Positions 25,701 to 38,431 are shown, counted from the stretch's first letter. The stretch is DNA of 64,000 bases from Echinococcus granulosus (GCF_000524195.1 NW_020170443.1:369925-433924); one strand, 5' to 3'. Made by a program: numbers and translations. Notes: generated by a model not told the origin, from the sequence alone.

Positions 25701-25982
25701 AATAGATAGCAGGGAGTTAGTCAAAACCCGTCCTCTGCTTTGCAATTAATGTAACTTTTGCTCGAGAAGGATTTATAATCCAAATTAATAGCATATTTTC
25801 TAGATTGTATACCGGATCAATTTCAGTCGACAGCAATTAGTTCACGTCCAAATAAATTTCTGCAGATTAACACTTTATACATAAAACAAATCTTAACAGT
25901 ACATTGTCTTCTATTTTTGTGGATTCCAATTGAAAATTAGCTCATAGTACAGTTTTTTGTAAGAAAAAATGTAGCGTGCAGA
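22738..25982. other. Intergenic, no gene called
   Basis: A 3.2 kb stretch. Two frames were examined: 23747-23932 (-), hydrophobic, and 25061-25279 (+), containing LFDEMRLGR. Neither can be assigned to a family or joined to another exon. Short GGAA repeats occur at about 23115-23130. Confidence 0.4.
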
Positions 25983-26460
25983 TACCTCCCTGCAGACGAA
26001 AGATGATATAATACCTGGGCAGAATATATATCGGGGCTTGGGCTACTGGCCTAGCCCAGAGGGTAGCCCACCTGGCAAAGGCACATTCACCAAGACATGA
26101 AACAGCACCTTACCAAAACCGAGAGTTAAACTACCAACGTATTACGTAGCCCTTCTCCTCGACACTCCTCTACCTTAATCTTTAGCGCCGGCCATCACAA
26201 CGTAGTCGGTGCTGTGGGACAAGCACACAACAACCCAACCGCATCAGTCATCGAATTTATAAGCAACCGAGGAGATACTTAGCTGCAACATCACTGATCC
26301 CTTTTGGCATTTTAGCTGGATCGAAAGTTTCCTACGGTTGGGAAACTGGATTCGGGGACAGGGAATCGTAGGCGTAGAATCACTGGCTAAAAAGTAGATT
26401 TACATAAGGGAGGACGAAATTTAATACAGTTCTGTGGGGAAGGTGCTATGAAGGAGGAGC
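25983..26460 (-). mobile_element. TRIM-like repeat copy 13, reverse orientation, partial
   Basis: The terminal repeat (about 25983-26150) ends with AAACTACCAACGTATTACG and is followed by the reversed purine tract (CCCTTCTCC). The reversed internal region then stops at about 26460. Confidence 0.65.
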
Positions 26461-26725
26461 ACCTAAGTGGTCTCTTTCCTAAAGCCCAGAGTTAGACATT
26501 CAGCGTACTACAACACAATTACATGCAATATGTTGGTTGCTTGTTTAACTCTCGTTTTCAGTAGAGGAGTCGCTTAGCTGCTCCGTCATCGTACCCTCGC
26601 CTGACGATTAGCCTCTCGGCCATCCCAGTGGCCCCAGGCCCTGCTGATGTCGAATACAAATTTGCATGTTCTGCTGGAGTAGTACATCTTTCGGCTTCTA
26701 GAGAGAAGTTCTGGGACGCTACTCA
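26461..26725 (+). mobile_element. TRIM-like terminal repeats: reversed fragment then a forward solo LTR
   Basis: 26461-26515 resembles the reversed LTR start (CCCAGAGTTAGACATTCAGC). At about 26505 a forward terminal repeat begins (ATGTTGGTTGCTTGTTTAAC) and ends at about 26725 in TTCTGGGACGCTACT. With copy 13 this makes a second inverted arrangement. Confidence 0.55.
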
Positions 26726-28000
26726 TAGCGCACTTTCATGTCGATGTGTGGCAGTTCCTAGAGAAGCAATGCGTTACGGATTCCGTTTAGTTCACTGTTC
26801 TTACACCACTACTGTAAATAAATCTATCGTAAGTGGCTTAAACTCACACATTTCGCTTGCCGTTCAGTTACCAGCTACTGTTTAAAATGTACCGAAAGTA
26901 ATTCCTTCGTGGAGTGGATTTGCCGAAGCTGCTGCCAATTTGACACTCAAAATTTTCAGGAGGATACATTGAGACACAGTAGTGAGAAAGCCGGTTTATT
27001 ACAAACAGACAGGAGGGCAGACGGACCAGCACCGGAGGCTTATGTTCAAGCTTGAATTTTATCAGCTTTTAACCCAAAAATTACGCAAATATAGTGGTTA
27101 AATGAAGAAGTGTACGCTTCAAATTTGATTAAGGAATTACTCTCTTTGTTTTCCGTACGGTAGAGACAAAGGAAGTTGGACGTGTTCGGCACGGCTAATC
27201 GCTGTAATCTGCTCTTCACGCTATCGAATTCAACCAAGACTGCCGTGGCTTTAAAACTTCGTAAGAAGTCAAACTAACAAATTTAATTGTGTATTTTATG
27301 GCCTGCTGCTGCCATCAATGTGGCAGTCAAAGCTCTTCTGGAGGTGTATTAGGAGGACGATTCGCTACTAATACACGGAAGGGCTGAGAAACTGCCAACC
27401 ACCTACTGGAAAAAAAACTACTAACTCGCTAAAATAATGCCCCATGGTCTCGTCTTCCAGTCCATTCTCAGGTGATAGCTCAACCGGTACACTTGAGGGA
27501 ACCAAAAGGTTTGGGCGATTGTTGAGATTAGGATGCTATCTCAGCAAAAAAAAAACAGCAAAAAAATATTTTGTGGCGCTTAGCCTATCGAAAAATATGA
27601 CGCTCTTAACTTTTGACCGAGTAAACTGAAGTCATGTGTGGTCGACTAAACCAGCACATGACCTTCCTGAGGGCACGCGATATTCCCCACCCTCCTCCAC
27701 TTTACTCTCCCCCAAATTCACCTCCTTATGGAAAACCTACACTTTTAGCTGGATTTAGGGACTTTGATTCGAAATGTGTTGCAACTGTCTACCGAAATTA
27801 GCCTTGCATCCCAAGGCTGTGTCCTGGACTTTTCAATTGCCTAGGCAGCATCCGATGTGGAGTTAGACAAGGCACCCAACTAGATCCTATTAATTATAAA
27901 TAGGAAAGTTATAGAGACTATCAAAAATAGCTTAATAAAGGATACCTTTCATAGTGACTCAATGCCTGAACAACCAATGAGAAGGTGGCCAAAGTATTTT
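26726..28000. other. Intergenic, no gene seen
   Basis: Only short frames on either strand. Some pyrimidine-rich stretches occur around 27,680-27,720. No RNA gene was recognised. Confidence 0.4.
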
Positions 28001-28223
28001 TGTCCCGGGAACGGGAATTTTAGAGCCCGCCCGCACGCCTATTGGTTGGCGCGCCCTGAGCGGGGATCAATAGACGCATCCCTCCGTCCCCAGAAGCGGA
28101 CGCCCTGACGACGGACAGGCGAGGAAGGGATGGTGCATTATCATCCGTGTGTTGTGGTAATAAATGACATTTTTGTCTTTAACAAACAGACTTTTATAAG
28201 AGTCGACTGGCCTCGCTCCCACA
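28001..28223 (+). mobile_element. Probable solo LTR of a second retroelement
   Basis: A GC-rich 223-bp block begins TGTCCCGGGAACGGG and ends GCCTCGCTCCCACA, giving the 5'-TG...CA-3' ends typical of LTRs. It contains an AATAAA signal followed by TGACATTTTTG (28161-28177) where an LTR polyadenylation site would be. The composition differs sharply from the AT-rich flanks. No internal retroelement sequence or second LTR was seen nearby, and no 4-6 bp target duplication is obvious. Confidence 0.4.
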
Positions 28224-28632
28224 AATCAAACGGTCGCCCCTTGGCGTGGGTCTAAAACCCCAACCTTGAAACTTGCTCAAAACATGATGAAAATAAACCC
28301 CATGAGTACTTAAATCGAGGTTGATTTTGTCCTAGAAGTGATTGTCCATTTAATCCTCGACATTCCCTTTCCTACAAAAGGCTATAAACGGCATAGATTA
28401 CGAATTTTACCACGGATATCCACCACACTGAAAAAAGGGAATCCCTCTTGTTCCCTTTCCCGAAACTGCATGCATCCGTGGTCATAATTTACCTTATTCC
28501 ACCTGAATCCATGGCTGAACTAGAAGTGGGCTCCTTCTCTTGACAAAAAACAACTCCAAGGCATGAAATCCCCCTTCGCGGATGAGTACATTCATTCATG
28601 AAAGTTAGTAATAATAAAGCATAGGAAACAAC

Positions 28633-28638
28633 TTTATT
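28633..28638 (-). promoter_or_regulatory. Candidate polyadenylation signal of the Munc18 gene
   Basis: TTTATT on the plus strand reads AATAAA on the minus strand, about 257 bp past the Munc18 stop codon. It is the first canonical signal downstream of that stop. Confidence 0.55.
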
Positions 28639-28894
28639 AAATGAATGCGAGATGAGGTTTAATCGCATAGGGATTGTATAACAGAGTAAGGGATAAAGAG
28701 TTAAATTGATAAATAATTTGTAAGAAAAGAGTAGAATACAACAAAAAGCATGCACATACGCGCAGGAACTGAAAAAGATAATCACAACATTTGCGTCGCA
28801 TCATATTTCCATAATAACTTCGACGGTAACGGTAAATGGATATTGTACGCCAGGCAATTCCTAGCTCCTCGCTCCCCTTTTGCCCACCTCCACC

Positions 28895-31800
28895 TCACAC
28901 ATTTGCCGGTCCGCCGCCATGTTGACCCTGACCACCAGCACCCTGACCCCCTGCGGTAGCCCCAGTTGAGCCCGGGGGATGGGAGAGTCGCTCAAGGTCA
29001 CTGATGAAGGTCTCAGGAGTGAGGAGGTGAGTACCACCTACGAGGATATCCCACTGTCTTCCTCCGCCACTGCCGCCCCCTCCACCACCACCGGTGCCGG
29101 CACCAGTAACGGAGGTGTAGGCCGCCATGACCTCGTAAGCGCAACGCATTTCGGAATAGGATATGCCACCGAGAATAAAGAAGATGAGTCGCGGTCCCGA
29201 GCGTGTCTGGGCGCCCTTCTCACGGTGCCATTGGCCATATCGCGCCGACATTGAGCCGCCGCCACCGCCGCGACTCAAACCGCCACCTCCACCGAGACCG
29301 GAGGATTTCACTGGACCGCCACCGAAGAAGGGGAATTGACGCACGTCAAGGCGATCCTCACAAGCGTCCTAAAGGAAAAGAAGCCAGAATTCTTGGGAGA
29401 GAAATGACACAATTAAACATGTCGAAAAGAAGCAGAAAAGATGAATGAATTAAACAGATGAATTAATCGGAGATGAATAGAAGAACAACACGTACGTAAG
29501 TGGATTTATGGATCTCTACATACCTCAATGAGGTCTTTCAGATACGGTGTCCATCGAGACATTTGGTACTTCGGCTCATCTGCGCGGGTTCGACGATTGG
29601 CTGGAAGGTAGGGCTGAGGAGCCTTTCGACGTCCAATTGTCTACAAAAGTGCAAAATGGGTTTAGGTTACACAAAACAAGCGTGATCAACTTCGACTTGT
29701 GTACAAAGTCGCTGCAATGTTGTGATTAGCCTAAACGCACACAGTGAACACAAGCTGAACGGTCGGAGAAGTCAAAACAGTCGATTTAAAAAAGAGAGAA
29801 GGGTAGAATCGCCTTAAAATGCTGATTTGTTACAAGGATAACGGCTTATACAGCGGGGTTTTTGTTTTACATTCTTCATTACATCTCGGAGGATAAAAAA
29901 AAACATCGCAAATCCTGGAAGGCATTTTACGAGAAAGATACAATTCCTCGCTCAGCCACCTGGGATGTGGATTAGCAACATTTTCACGCCTCGGATGACG
30001 CTGAAAAATGAAACTAATACAAAACTCGTGTTTTGTGAGGAGGGGCGCATAAAAACAGTTTGCTACGCACCGGACCACTGCCGGCGTCAAGGAGAACAGG
30101 GACTCCGAGAGCAGCGAGGTTGCGCACAACTGCAGCCTGGGGCTCGGGGATTTGGGCATGTTGGATGAGCTTGGCCAGATTCTCCTCGCTAATACCGCCG
30201 CGTTGAATGACGTAGAGGAGGATGAGACGCAATTTGTCGTACGTTGAGACGTTGGGGTCAATCAGTAGGGGCACGGTGTTGCGCATGTGGTCTTTGATGC
30301 GCTCACCCTCGGCGTCTGTGCCCAGGGCCAAATCCTACAAGACGAGACAGTGGACATGGATTAGAAGCCGACATCCCCTTTTTCTGTGCATAAAAATTCA
30401 GCGCTACATTCGCTGCACCTTCACCTCTTCCGACCTTAGGCCTCACACTTCAACAAAGATTCCCTGAGTATGGGCCGATAAAAAAAGAATCTTTTGCTAG
30501 AGGAATGGGTAACTCCCTCGTTGCTACGACATCCACTATACCTTCATGACCTGACCTGGGAGCATGATTGATAAAATATAGAAAAGGGGCAGATACAAGG
30601 GCCTACCTGTTCGACTTTGCAAAGTTTGTTGGTGTACGTCTGGTAGTTGTGCATGCAGTCCTCCGCAAGATGGAAGTGTGTGGAGTACATGGAGAGCTCT
30701 TTCTGGTACTGAGGCATTTTCTTCAGCATCTGCGAGAGATCTCGCATTGTTGTCTTTTCACCGCTACTCGCCATTCGCTTCTCCTCGGCAAACTTCTTCA
30801 AATTATTCGTCACCTAGAAAGGAAAGGGGCGCCAGAAATAATCTTTAAAAAAGTTTTACAAGTTATTGACATCCTGGAGGAAGAGAGGGAGCCTACCTGT
30901 TGGGAGACCACAGCGATGTGCTGGTGGCGCAGCTCCCGCCAAAGATCGTCAGATTCGTCTAGAATAATCTCCTTTTCTCGCTCCTCGGGTCCTGATGTGT
31001 TGATGTAGCTGGCAGGAAAAGTGCATGGATGCGCTTGTAGAGGATCACAGTAACAAAGTCGCTCCGTTCCACCTCATGGCAAATGTTCAAAAACTATCAC
31101 GACATGACCTACTGTCTCTCTGGGGTCTTTTGTACACAAAAAGAAAGGAAAAAAATGTGAAAAACCCAAACCACCACGGAAAGAGCTGAGTCTTGTCGAT
31201 AAAGAAAGAGCAAGAGAGCGACCACGCTCGAGTCTACGAAATAGCGAAGACCTCGCTGCAATACCAAATCATTATATGAGTCGCGGCCTTGTGACTTCGG
31301 TACAATTAAAGATCATTGCGATGATGGGTGTACAAATCTACTGACTGACAGTACAGAGGTCACGTATTAGTGCAGGGACATTCAAACTCGCGTTTGACAA
31401 TCCATCAATTAGGTTGTGGTTCTGTTATTTCTAAAAAATATCGAGGCCATGAAGGGATTTGAGGCCATCCCATTCAGTGACAAAGTGGCAATGGCCACAA
31501 TTGTGGTCCGCAATTAGCTCAAGATTCAGCCGATCCGTGGGTTAAACGACACTGAGGAGCACCTTAAAACACCATATGTAACACATGAACCATGGAATTT
31601 CACACCAAATGTCGGTGGTGCGTTTTTTCTAGCCTAGAGTCTAGCCTTTAACACCTAGCCGGTATATCCGTGTCCCTAATTAAAAAAAATAGTGACCGGA
31701 CTTACGAAGCATGTTTTAACGCCGAGGAAGTGAAAGCAGAAAATACTAGTCGGGACGTAAAGAGAAAGTGGAGGATAATGAAACAACTAGCTTGCATAAA

Positions 31801-33795
31801 TTAGCGCGTAGGTCACAATCTATCGGTAAGTGGTGCAAGTTCGTTGGATTCTATTCCACAATTCAAGTTTCTTCTTGTGGCCTAGCCAAAGTACTTAAAC
31901 ACTGGCCTTTATGTCAGCGAATAGGCAAAAAAAGTTGTCCAGTGCGTCGCTCCAAGCGATTAGTGTGAAGTGAATCATGTTCGCATTTTAACAAGGACCA
32001 GTAATTAAAAGTGGAGTTATTAAATGTCGGGAGAGTCGGCTGGTATACGTGACCATGGACACCTAGGCAATTTAAATACTCAAAACTTTGAAAAGGCATA
32101 AATTGAATTAAGAATGCGCGTTAGAGGTATGTACGTCCAAATTAACAAAGCCAGACTCATTTAAACAGAGTGATGCCCCATAAATCAGTAAGGCAATACA
32201 CGAATACAAGGGAGTGGAATTTCGATTAGTTTGCTTAAAAACACTGCCCACGATGAATAGAAAGGCGCCCAAAGATGAAAGTGTTAGTGAGAGGAGAGCT
32301 TGAACAGTTTCTGTAGCTTTTAAATGCCATCTACTACTACGCACTTCTGCTTACGAGATTTCAAGTTTAATAAGGTCAATGATTATGGCTGTAACCTGGC
32401 GCCCAGAGTACCCTTCATATATCAAAGCAGACGATTTTACGAGGGAGAACTGTATCCTCACGGTGCATACTTAGCACAACTGAGGCACCTGCGTGGTTTT
32501 AACGTACTTACTCATGTGAAATCCAATATTGTAAGCTCCATATTTACAAAGTACACATAAATGTTTCGCAGATTCTTTGGCGTAAAATGACAGTGGATAG
32601 GAGGGTAAACTCGAACACTCAAAGAGGATGATTACCACAGCCCATTCTTCTTCACTGTTCCCAAGGCAAACGCCAAAGTACCAGAATGTCGTGTAAGTTA
32701 TCTGCATACAAGCTCATGGCTAGCATTAAAGATGGCATAAGTGCAGTTCAAAGTTGAATTACAAAACGTACATACTAAAAGCACATTTTTATGCACACTA
32801 ACCGATAGACGTCGTTTTCAATAGCCAGCAGATCATAGGCCATGGCCTGGAATGTGAGCTCGTGGAGAATTGGCGAAATTGGATCAAATCCTCGATCCAA
32901 AATGACCAACTGACTGCGATCCTTATAAGGGCCCTCTCCCATCTGTGGATCGTCGGCCTTGTAAGCGTCCAACTTCTGCTGCACCAGCTGGGCGAATTCG
33001 CAGTTTTTGTCATGTTGGCTAGGATTTCGACAAAACAGCGTTGGTTGGTGATATACAAACAACCAAACAGCTTAAAAAGTGGATACCTTCTGTAACGAAT
33101 AGGCGGATATTCGCCAATAGTGGCGCAAAGGGTGGCAATCTGCTCTGCGATATGTTCTAAGTGGTGCATTTGGCCTGGATGTGGAGGGTAGCTCTGGTGG
33201 AAATAGAACTGCGTACTATCAGGGGAGTCAAGAGAAAAAACCCGACACTCTACGGGTAAAAATGCTATATTGATCTCCTTCAGTGTCTTAATAAAAGGGG
33301 CGCAATTTGACTGGCAAAGACGATTGAAAAGTTCATCTGGACAAGCTAAATTAAATAAGAGGAGAAAAAAGTGGACACACCCACCTTCAGTTAAAAATAC
33401 GTGAGCCGCTTTATACTGATAACGCGGACCTTGAAAATCATTCATAAGTGCTTGAATTGACTGCAAAATACATTATTAGTTGATGCATTACTCGTTCTGT
33501 GGGAGTTATCAAATAAATTGCTTCCAACGGAAGGACCTCACGCCGTTTACTGGCATCCTCAACAACTAAATCACAATAAATGGTTAAAGATGAACAAACG
33601 TGTTATTCCCTCATTCATTATTTCATGCATTTTGCAGCATGAAGACACAATTCGAGTCGAGAGTTTGTCCAAAACAAGGACTTTCCACTCCTTTGGCTTC
33701 TTCAGAGGAAGTATTACCTCATTCATAATTTCTGAAGCAAAATCCATAAAGCAATCAAAAAGCATACTTTTCGCTACACATTGCTTTAGCGACAT
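28895..33795 (-). CDS. STXBP1: Munc18/UNC-18 syntaxin-binding protein (Sec1/Munc18 family), complete, 11 exons
   Basis: Exons in transcript order: 33795-33768, 33731-33600, 33565-33492, 33460-33385, 33345-33087, 33018-32803, 31008-30897, 30813-30607, 30334-30071, 29640-29524, 29368-28895. All junctions are GT/AG, stay in frame and total 652 codons. Sec1/Munc18 proteins clasp syntaxin and template SNARE assembly in synaptic vesicle fusion. Conserved landmarks: MSLKQ start, [13 protein letters not shown] and SSCCKM (domain 1), [84 protein letters not shown] (about 317-336), [12 protein letters not shown] and [12 protein letters not shown]. Start and order match neuronal UNC-18 rather than Munc18-3 or Sly1. 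Oddities: the first intron is only 36 nt, and three glycine tracts (about 511-535, 584-598, 628-648) make the protein about 60 residues longer than the usual ~590. Confidence 0.95.
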
Positions 33796-34014
33796 CTTCA
33801 AGAGTGAGTAGCCGGAATGAGAGCTTGAAAAGTCCCAACATTTTCGAGCGAAGTAAAATAAGAAGTGAAGGTCACAACAGAAGATGACAAAAATAGCGAG
33901 ACATTGGAAATCGGCCACTAATTAATGAAAAATTATCTATGGCATTAAAACACTGTCAAAACCTCTTTTTGGAAAACTGACGCCTACAAAGTAGTTTTAT
34001 GCTTAGGAATAGAT

Positions 34015-34885
34015 GCATCATGATAGACAAGGCAATAATGTAGCGTTCCTAGACTCTCTAAAGACGAAGAAGACAAAATACTTAGACAAAAGTTGTCTGA
34101 GCTATTAGTAAGGTCCAAAAGGCCAGCCCAACCAGCAAGGTACAAGAAGGCTAATTCAAAGTACAAAAAGTGGCGCCTCACCTATGGCGAGGGATCAACC
34201 ACTATCGTACTTTGTACTTTGTACTCTTGTACTTTGCATCAGCCCCCTTGTGCCCCACTGGGTAGGCTGGCCTTTTGGGCCATGTCAATTGCCCAGACAC
34301 ATTCGCCGTGCTGAATAGATATATTCTGTCCGAGTATTGTTTTTTCTTTTATCTTTGGGGAGTGCCGGGACGCTACTGTAGCGTCCCGAGACTCCCTGAA
34401 GACGAAAGAAGACACAATACTCGGGCAGAATATGTATTCAGTGCATAGAAGGTGTCTGGGCTATTGGCATGGCCCGAAAGGCCAGCCCACCCAGCGAGGT
34501 ACAAGGGGGCTAATTCAAAGTCCAAAAGTGGCNNNNNNNNNNNNNNNNNNNNNNNNNNNNNNNNNNNNNNNNNNNNNNNNNNNNNNNNNNNNNNNNNNNN
34601 NNNNNNNNNNNNNNNNNNNNNNNNNNNNNNNNCTAATTCAAAGTCCAAAAGTGGCCCCTCACCAGAACCGAGGGATAAACCACTATCGTATTACACTACA
34701 CTATGGCTACTTAGCTGGGGGGTTCGGAGAAGAGCGACTTTTGACTTTCCTATTTTACTACGACAGGAAAGCTGGCCTTTTGGTCATGCCAATACCTCAA
34801 ATGCCTTTTGTATGCTGAATATACATTCTTACTAAGTATCATGCCTTTTTTTGTCTTCAGTTAAGTCTTGGGACGATACACCTAG
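34015..34885. mobile_element. Cluster of alternating terminal repeats of the TRIM-like family
   Basis: Four terminal-repeat units in alternating orientation: reverse (about 34045-34200), forward (about 34240-34378), reverse (about 34378-34700, interrupted by a gap) and forward (about 34745-34885). The middle junction is a perfect inverted repeat, GGGACGCTAC|TG|TAGCGTCCC, at about 34368-34390. No internal region is present. Confidence 0.6.
34533..34632. other. 100-N assembly gap with identical 23-bp flanks
   Basis: Exactly 100 N. The 23 bases before the gap (34510-34532) and after it (34633-34655) are the same (CTAATTCAAAGTCC, then AAAAGTGGC), so the two contig ends may simply overlap. Confidence 0.9.
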
Positions 34886-37800
34886 CACGGCCCAAAGACC
34901 ATTACGTTGAATGCCAGTGCAATTTGTAAAAATCAAGTCAAAAAAGATTCTTTTTACTGTTTAGCACAAATTTGAACGTACTTCTTGATAATCTGCATGC
35001 AAAGGGCCTAACGATCGTTGAAAATTTATTTCGCTGTAGGCAATTGGTAAGTATTGATACTGTTCTAAAAAGTTTTTTAGCCTTTTGAAATAATTAGGTG
35101 CTTTCGTTTTAAGTCATGTTTAATGCGTTTTCCTGTTTTGCATTTAAGTAATCGTTTGTGTAATTATATCAGTTTTAATGGACAATCATGTGATTCTAAA
35201 GGTCGCATCGGGCATTGGCCAGTTGTCGGATGTCAAGTGTGCTTGGTTCTTTCTCGCGAGTACCTTTAGGTTAGCTTATGTATTAAATCCTTTATTGTCA
35301 TGCTCTTTTTGGATAATTCATTGTTTTTGTTCCTTGCTACGGTTCAGATATCAGACAGGATAAACATCAGTAGGCTCCACCAATGCTCTCTTATTAGTTA
35401 CGGTAGGCGTCCAAAAGTGCTTTTTTCCTTTTAGTAGAAAATACCGTTTTGGTTGCAGAATAATATTCTTATCTGTTTGATATTTAAAATATGCACTCAT
35501 TTTGTGTCTATCAGCCGCAGTTCTTAGTTTCGGAAAACGTTTGCGCAAAACAAGTATTTAATTTGATTTGGAGTTCATCCTTCCTTTTGACTTCGGTGCT
35601 TTTGCTATTAAAACCTATTTCCAGCAATCAGCCACCAATTTTTTCTTGATCTTTTTACCTGTCTAACCTTAAGTACTTTTTGGAAAAAATCGGTCTAATC
35701 AATAAGGATCCCTTAGAGTAGGTTCCTCGCTGAAAAATGTTCTCAAGCTTGTGTATTGTAACTTCGTCTTTTATTGACTTTACTTGTTACTTACATCTTT
35801 CCAAATTTACGCGTGCAGCATTTTTGTATCAAATTAAGTGTTACAAAGCCCCTCATATTATGTTTTTAAGGTTTGCTGGACCCTACTTTTATGTCGATAT
35901 TTATTAAATTTGCAGTTTCGCCTGGAAATATCGGTTTATCTCTCTTGTGACTGAGCCATCTTCCCCCGCTGTCAATTGTGTGTTGTTGCTTTTCTGGAAT
36001 TCTTTTGCCATTGATTATATTTTTAGTCGATGCTGATTTATGATTTTCCCATAAGGGTGTGTCCATCCAGGAATGACTTGTTGTTGTGTTTCTGGAGTGG
36101 TTTTCAGATTATTAGTGCATTAGGGTCACGCGCTTGCCATTCTCTTTGAGAGTGTGCCCCGATTGTTAAGTGGATTGCAAGATTGTTACTTGTCAGTTAT
36201 TGCTTGATGAAATCTGTCAAAAACATCGCTTACTTAGGTTCGTTGTCTTATAAGCAATACTATCATCTTTCTTGTTGTGGCCTTAAGAATTCTGCAATTT
36301 CAAAGTTGGAGTTGCTTGATTGGTCTTGCAGATCTAGCCAAAGTGACTACTCTTCTGACGGTTGTTACGGTGGCTGTATCCGCCAGTGTCTAACTTTTTG
36401 CTTTCGGTTTAAAGCATTGTTTTGACAGACACTTTTTACCCATCATTAATGCGCTTCAAAATTCAAGCGTTGCTGTACCATTTGATTTGTAAATTGTTTT
36501 TATATCAGAAGTAATCCTCGACGTTGGCTATTTCATTAGCTATATTATCCACCTTGAAGTTAATCGACTTTCCAGAATTCCCGACTACGTCTGAGCCTCT
36601 TGACTCAATTATTGTGGCGTCTATTCGTCTACTTTCAATCTGTTAACCCTATTTTGCTTTGATTAGCCCTCATAGTAAATAAGGAAATTTGAAGGTAGTG
36701 TCGGGAGGCTAACCTGATGTCTGGCCTTCCATTTTACTACCAGACTCGTAAGTAAGGCGAACTTCAGGTTTTATGTTTTCATCACTCTTGTATGGTAAGC
36801 ATTGCTCTGTCCTGTTTTCTACCTCCAAAATTGGGGCTGGGATTGTTAAGTTTCCTGGAGGTAGTGTGTCTTTTAATCTCTGCCCTCTGTACGTGTATTG
36901 TGCGGACAGTAAATACCTTTCAATTTTGCTTTCTTTATACCTTGCGACTTTCACTTCAGTTTCACGGCTTCAATTATCCTTTAAACCACGAGAACAGTAG
37001 TGCAGTGCTGTCATCACTTTTTCCTTTTCCTTCAGACAATCGGGTTGTCTTTTTGTGCTTCAGTGCATTTCCTGTTGTTGCTTTCAATGTTCTTTCCGGG
37101 AGTCCTTTTGCTTGATCGTTTCTTACACCCTTAATAGACTCGGTGCTGCAAATTTTTCGGTGGTATCTTTAAAGTAAATATGCGTCTATTGTTTGCCAAC
37201 CGCGCCTTTTGGCTCTAAATATCCCGTATTTTATTGTCCTTTTGATTGTTTTCCTATTGTGTATCGCCACTGACGTTAAATTATTGCTCGGCCTCCCAGT
37301 TATTTACCTCCTTGTGTCCGTTTAACAATTCTTTGTCCTTGGAAATATTATTCAAATACCTAGTTTCACCTTTGTACACGTGAGAGCTGCCTTTTCGGGG
37401 TAATTCTCTCCCAGTCACGGCTGTTAACTTGTCAGTATTTTATCCTTATCTCTCGTTCAACTTTCCCCACTGTGCTTTGCATCAATCTGGGATCTTCTTT
37501 GCTTCCAACGCCATGTTCTTCGTCTGTTCACTTTACGATTTGTCAAGTATTTTATTAGCTTACCTTTGAGGCTCCTTCGCCTAGCTTGATTAATTTTTTC
37601 AAACCGCGAGATAGGCTGTTTATCAACCTGGGGCCAGATTGGCTTGATGTCGCAACCGTTGCTTAGCGGCTTTCTCTTCTCGAGGTCGTAATGGGTGTGG
37701 CGTAGCAATTTTACACATCATCAATTTTCTCATGCAGTGTGTGATCTCGTTTGAACTTGTTCTGTCCAGCAAAGTACCACTGGAATAGTTGCTTGACACG

Positions 37801-38431
37801 CAATCTAGTACTGCCAGGTCGATTACCCTTGAAACCGTTGCAATAATCGTACAGCATCTTGGCGAAAATTCACCTTTCAGTCTTGCTCAGGCACTTCTTA
37901 GTCTTGTTGTTTTCAGGCGTCTGAACCTTCTTGTGACCTAATTTTGATTGGCATTTGTTCTTATTCATTTTTGTGACAATTTTAATTGACATGGTGTCTT
38001 GGTTTACGGGTGTTGGAAAACTAAAAGGGCGTTTATGGGGCGTCTTGGCGCTAACATGGCATATTGTAATGGTGCTGTGATTTTATTCATATTTAAATTA
38101 CGCTGTAAATAACCCAGCGCCTCAATGCCATGCTGACTTAAAGTCTAGGCTCTTGACTTTCCTTTGACAATGTGGCTCTTCTGTTCGCCTACCTTTCGAT
38201 CCATTTAATGGAGTACTTCTTTTGCTTATAAGATTGGTGAATGTACACCTGCTTCACAGTCTCATTCTTTTTCATCCTACGGAGGATATCGCGTTACCGA
38301 ATTGTTGCCCTAACCTACTTTCGGTTACTACACAATGGCATTCTGCCTCAACTTCCCTTGAAACTACAAAAAAACGGCCGTACATGAGCTTGGTCGTACC
38401 TGAATGCCAATCTTTTTGCCTTTACTTGCAG
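34886..38431 (+). other. Probable large intron or 5' region of the LIM-homeobox gene
   Basis: A 3.5 kb stretch with T clearly more frequent than A on the plus strand, like the long introns of EHBP1 (50,420-59,500). No exon, repeat copy or RNA gene is visible. The LIM exon at 38432 starts with a codon split after its first base, so an upstream coding exon is expected. It was not found here and may be very short, or lie beyond the repeats. Confidence 0.4.
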
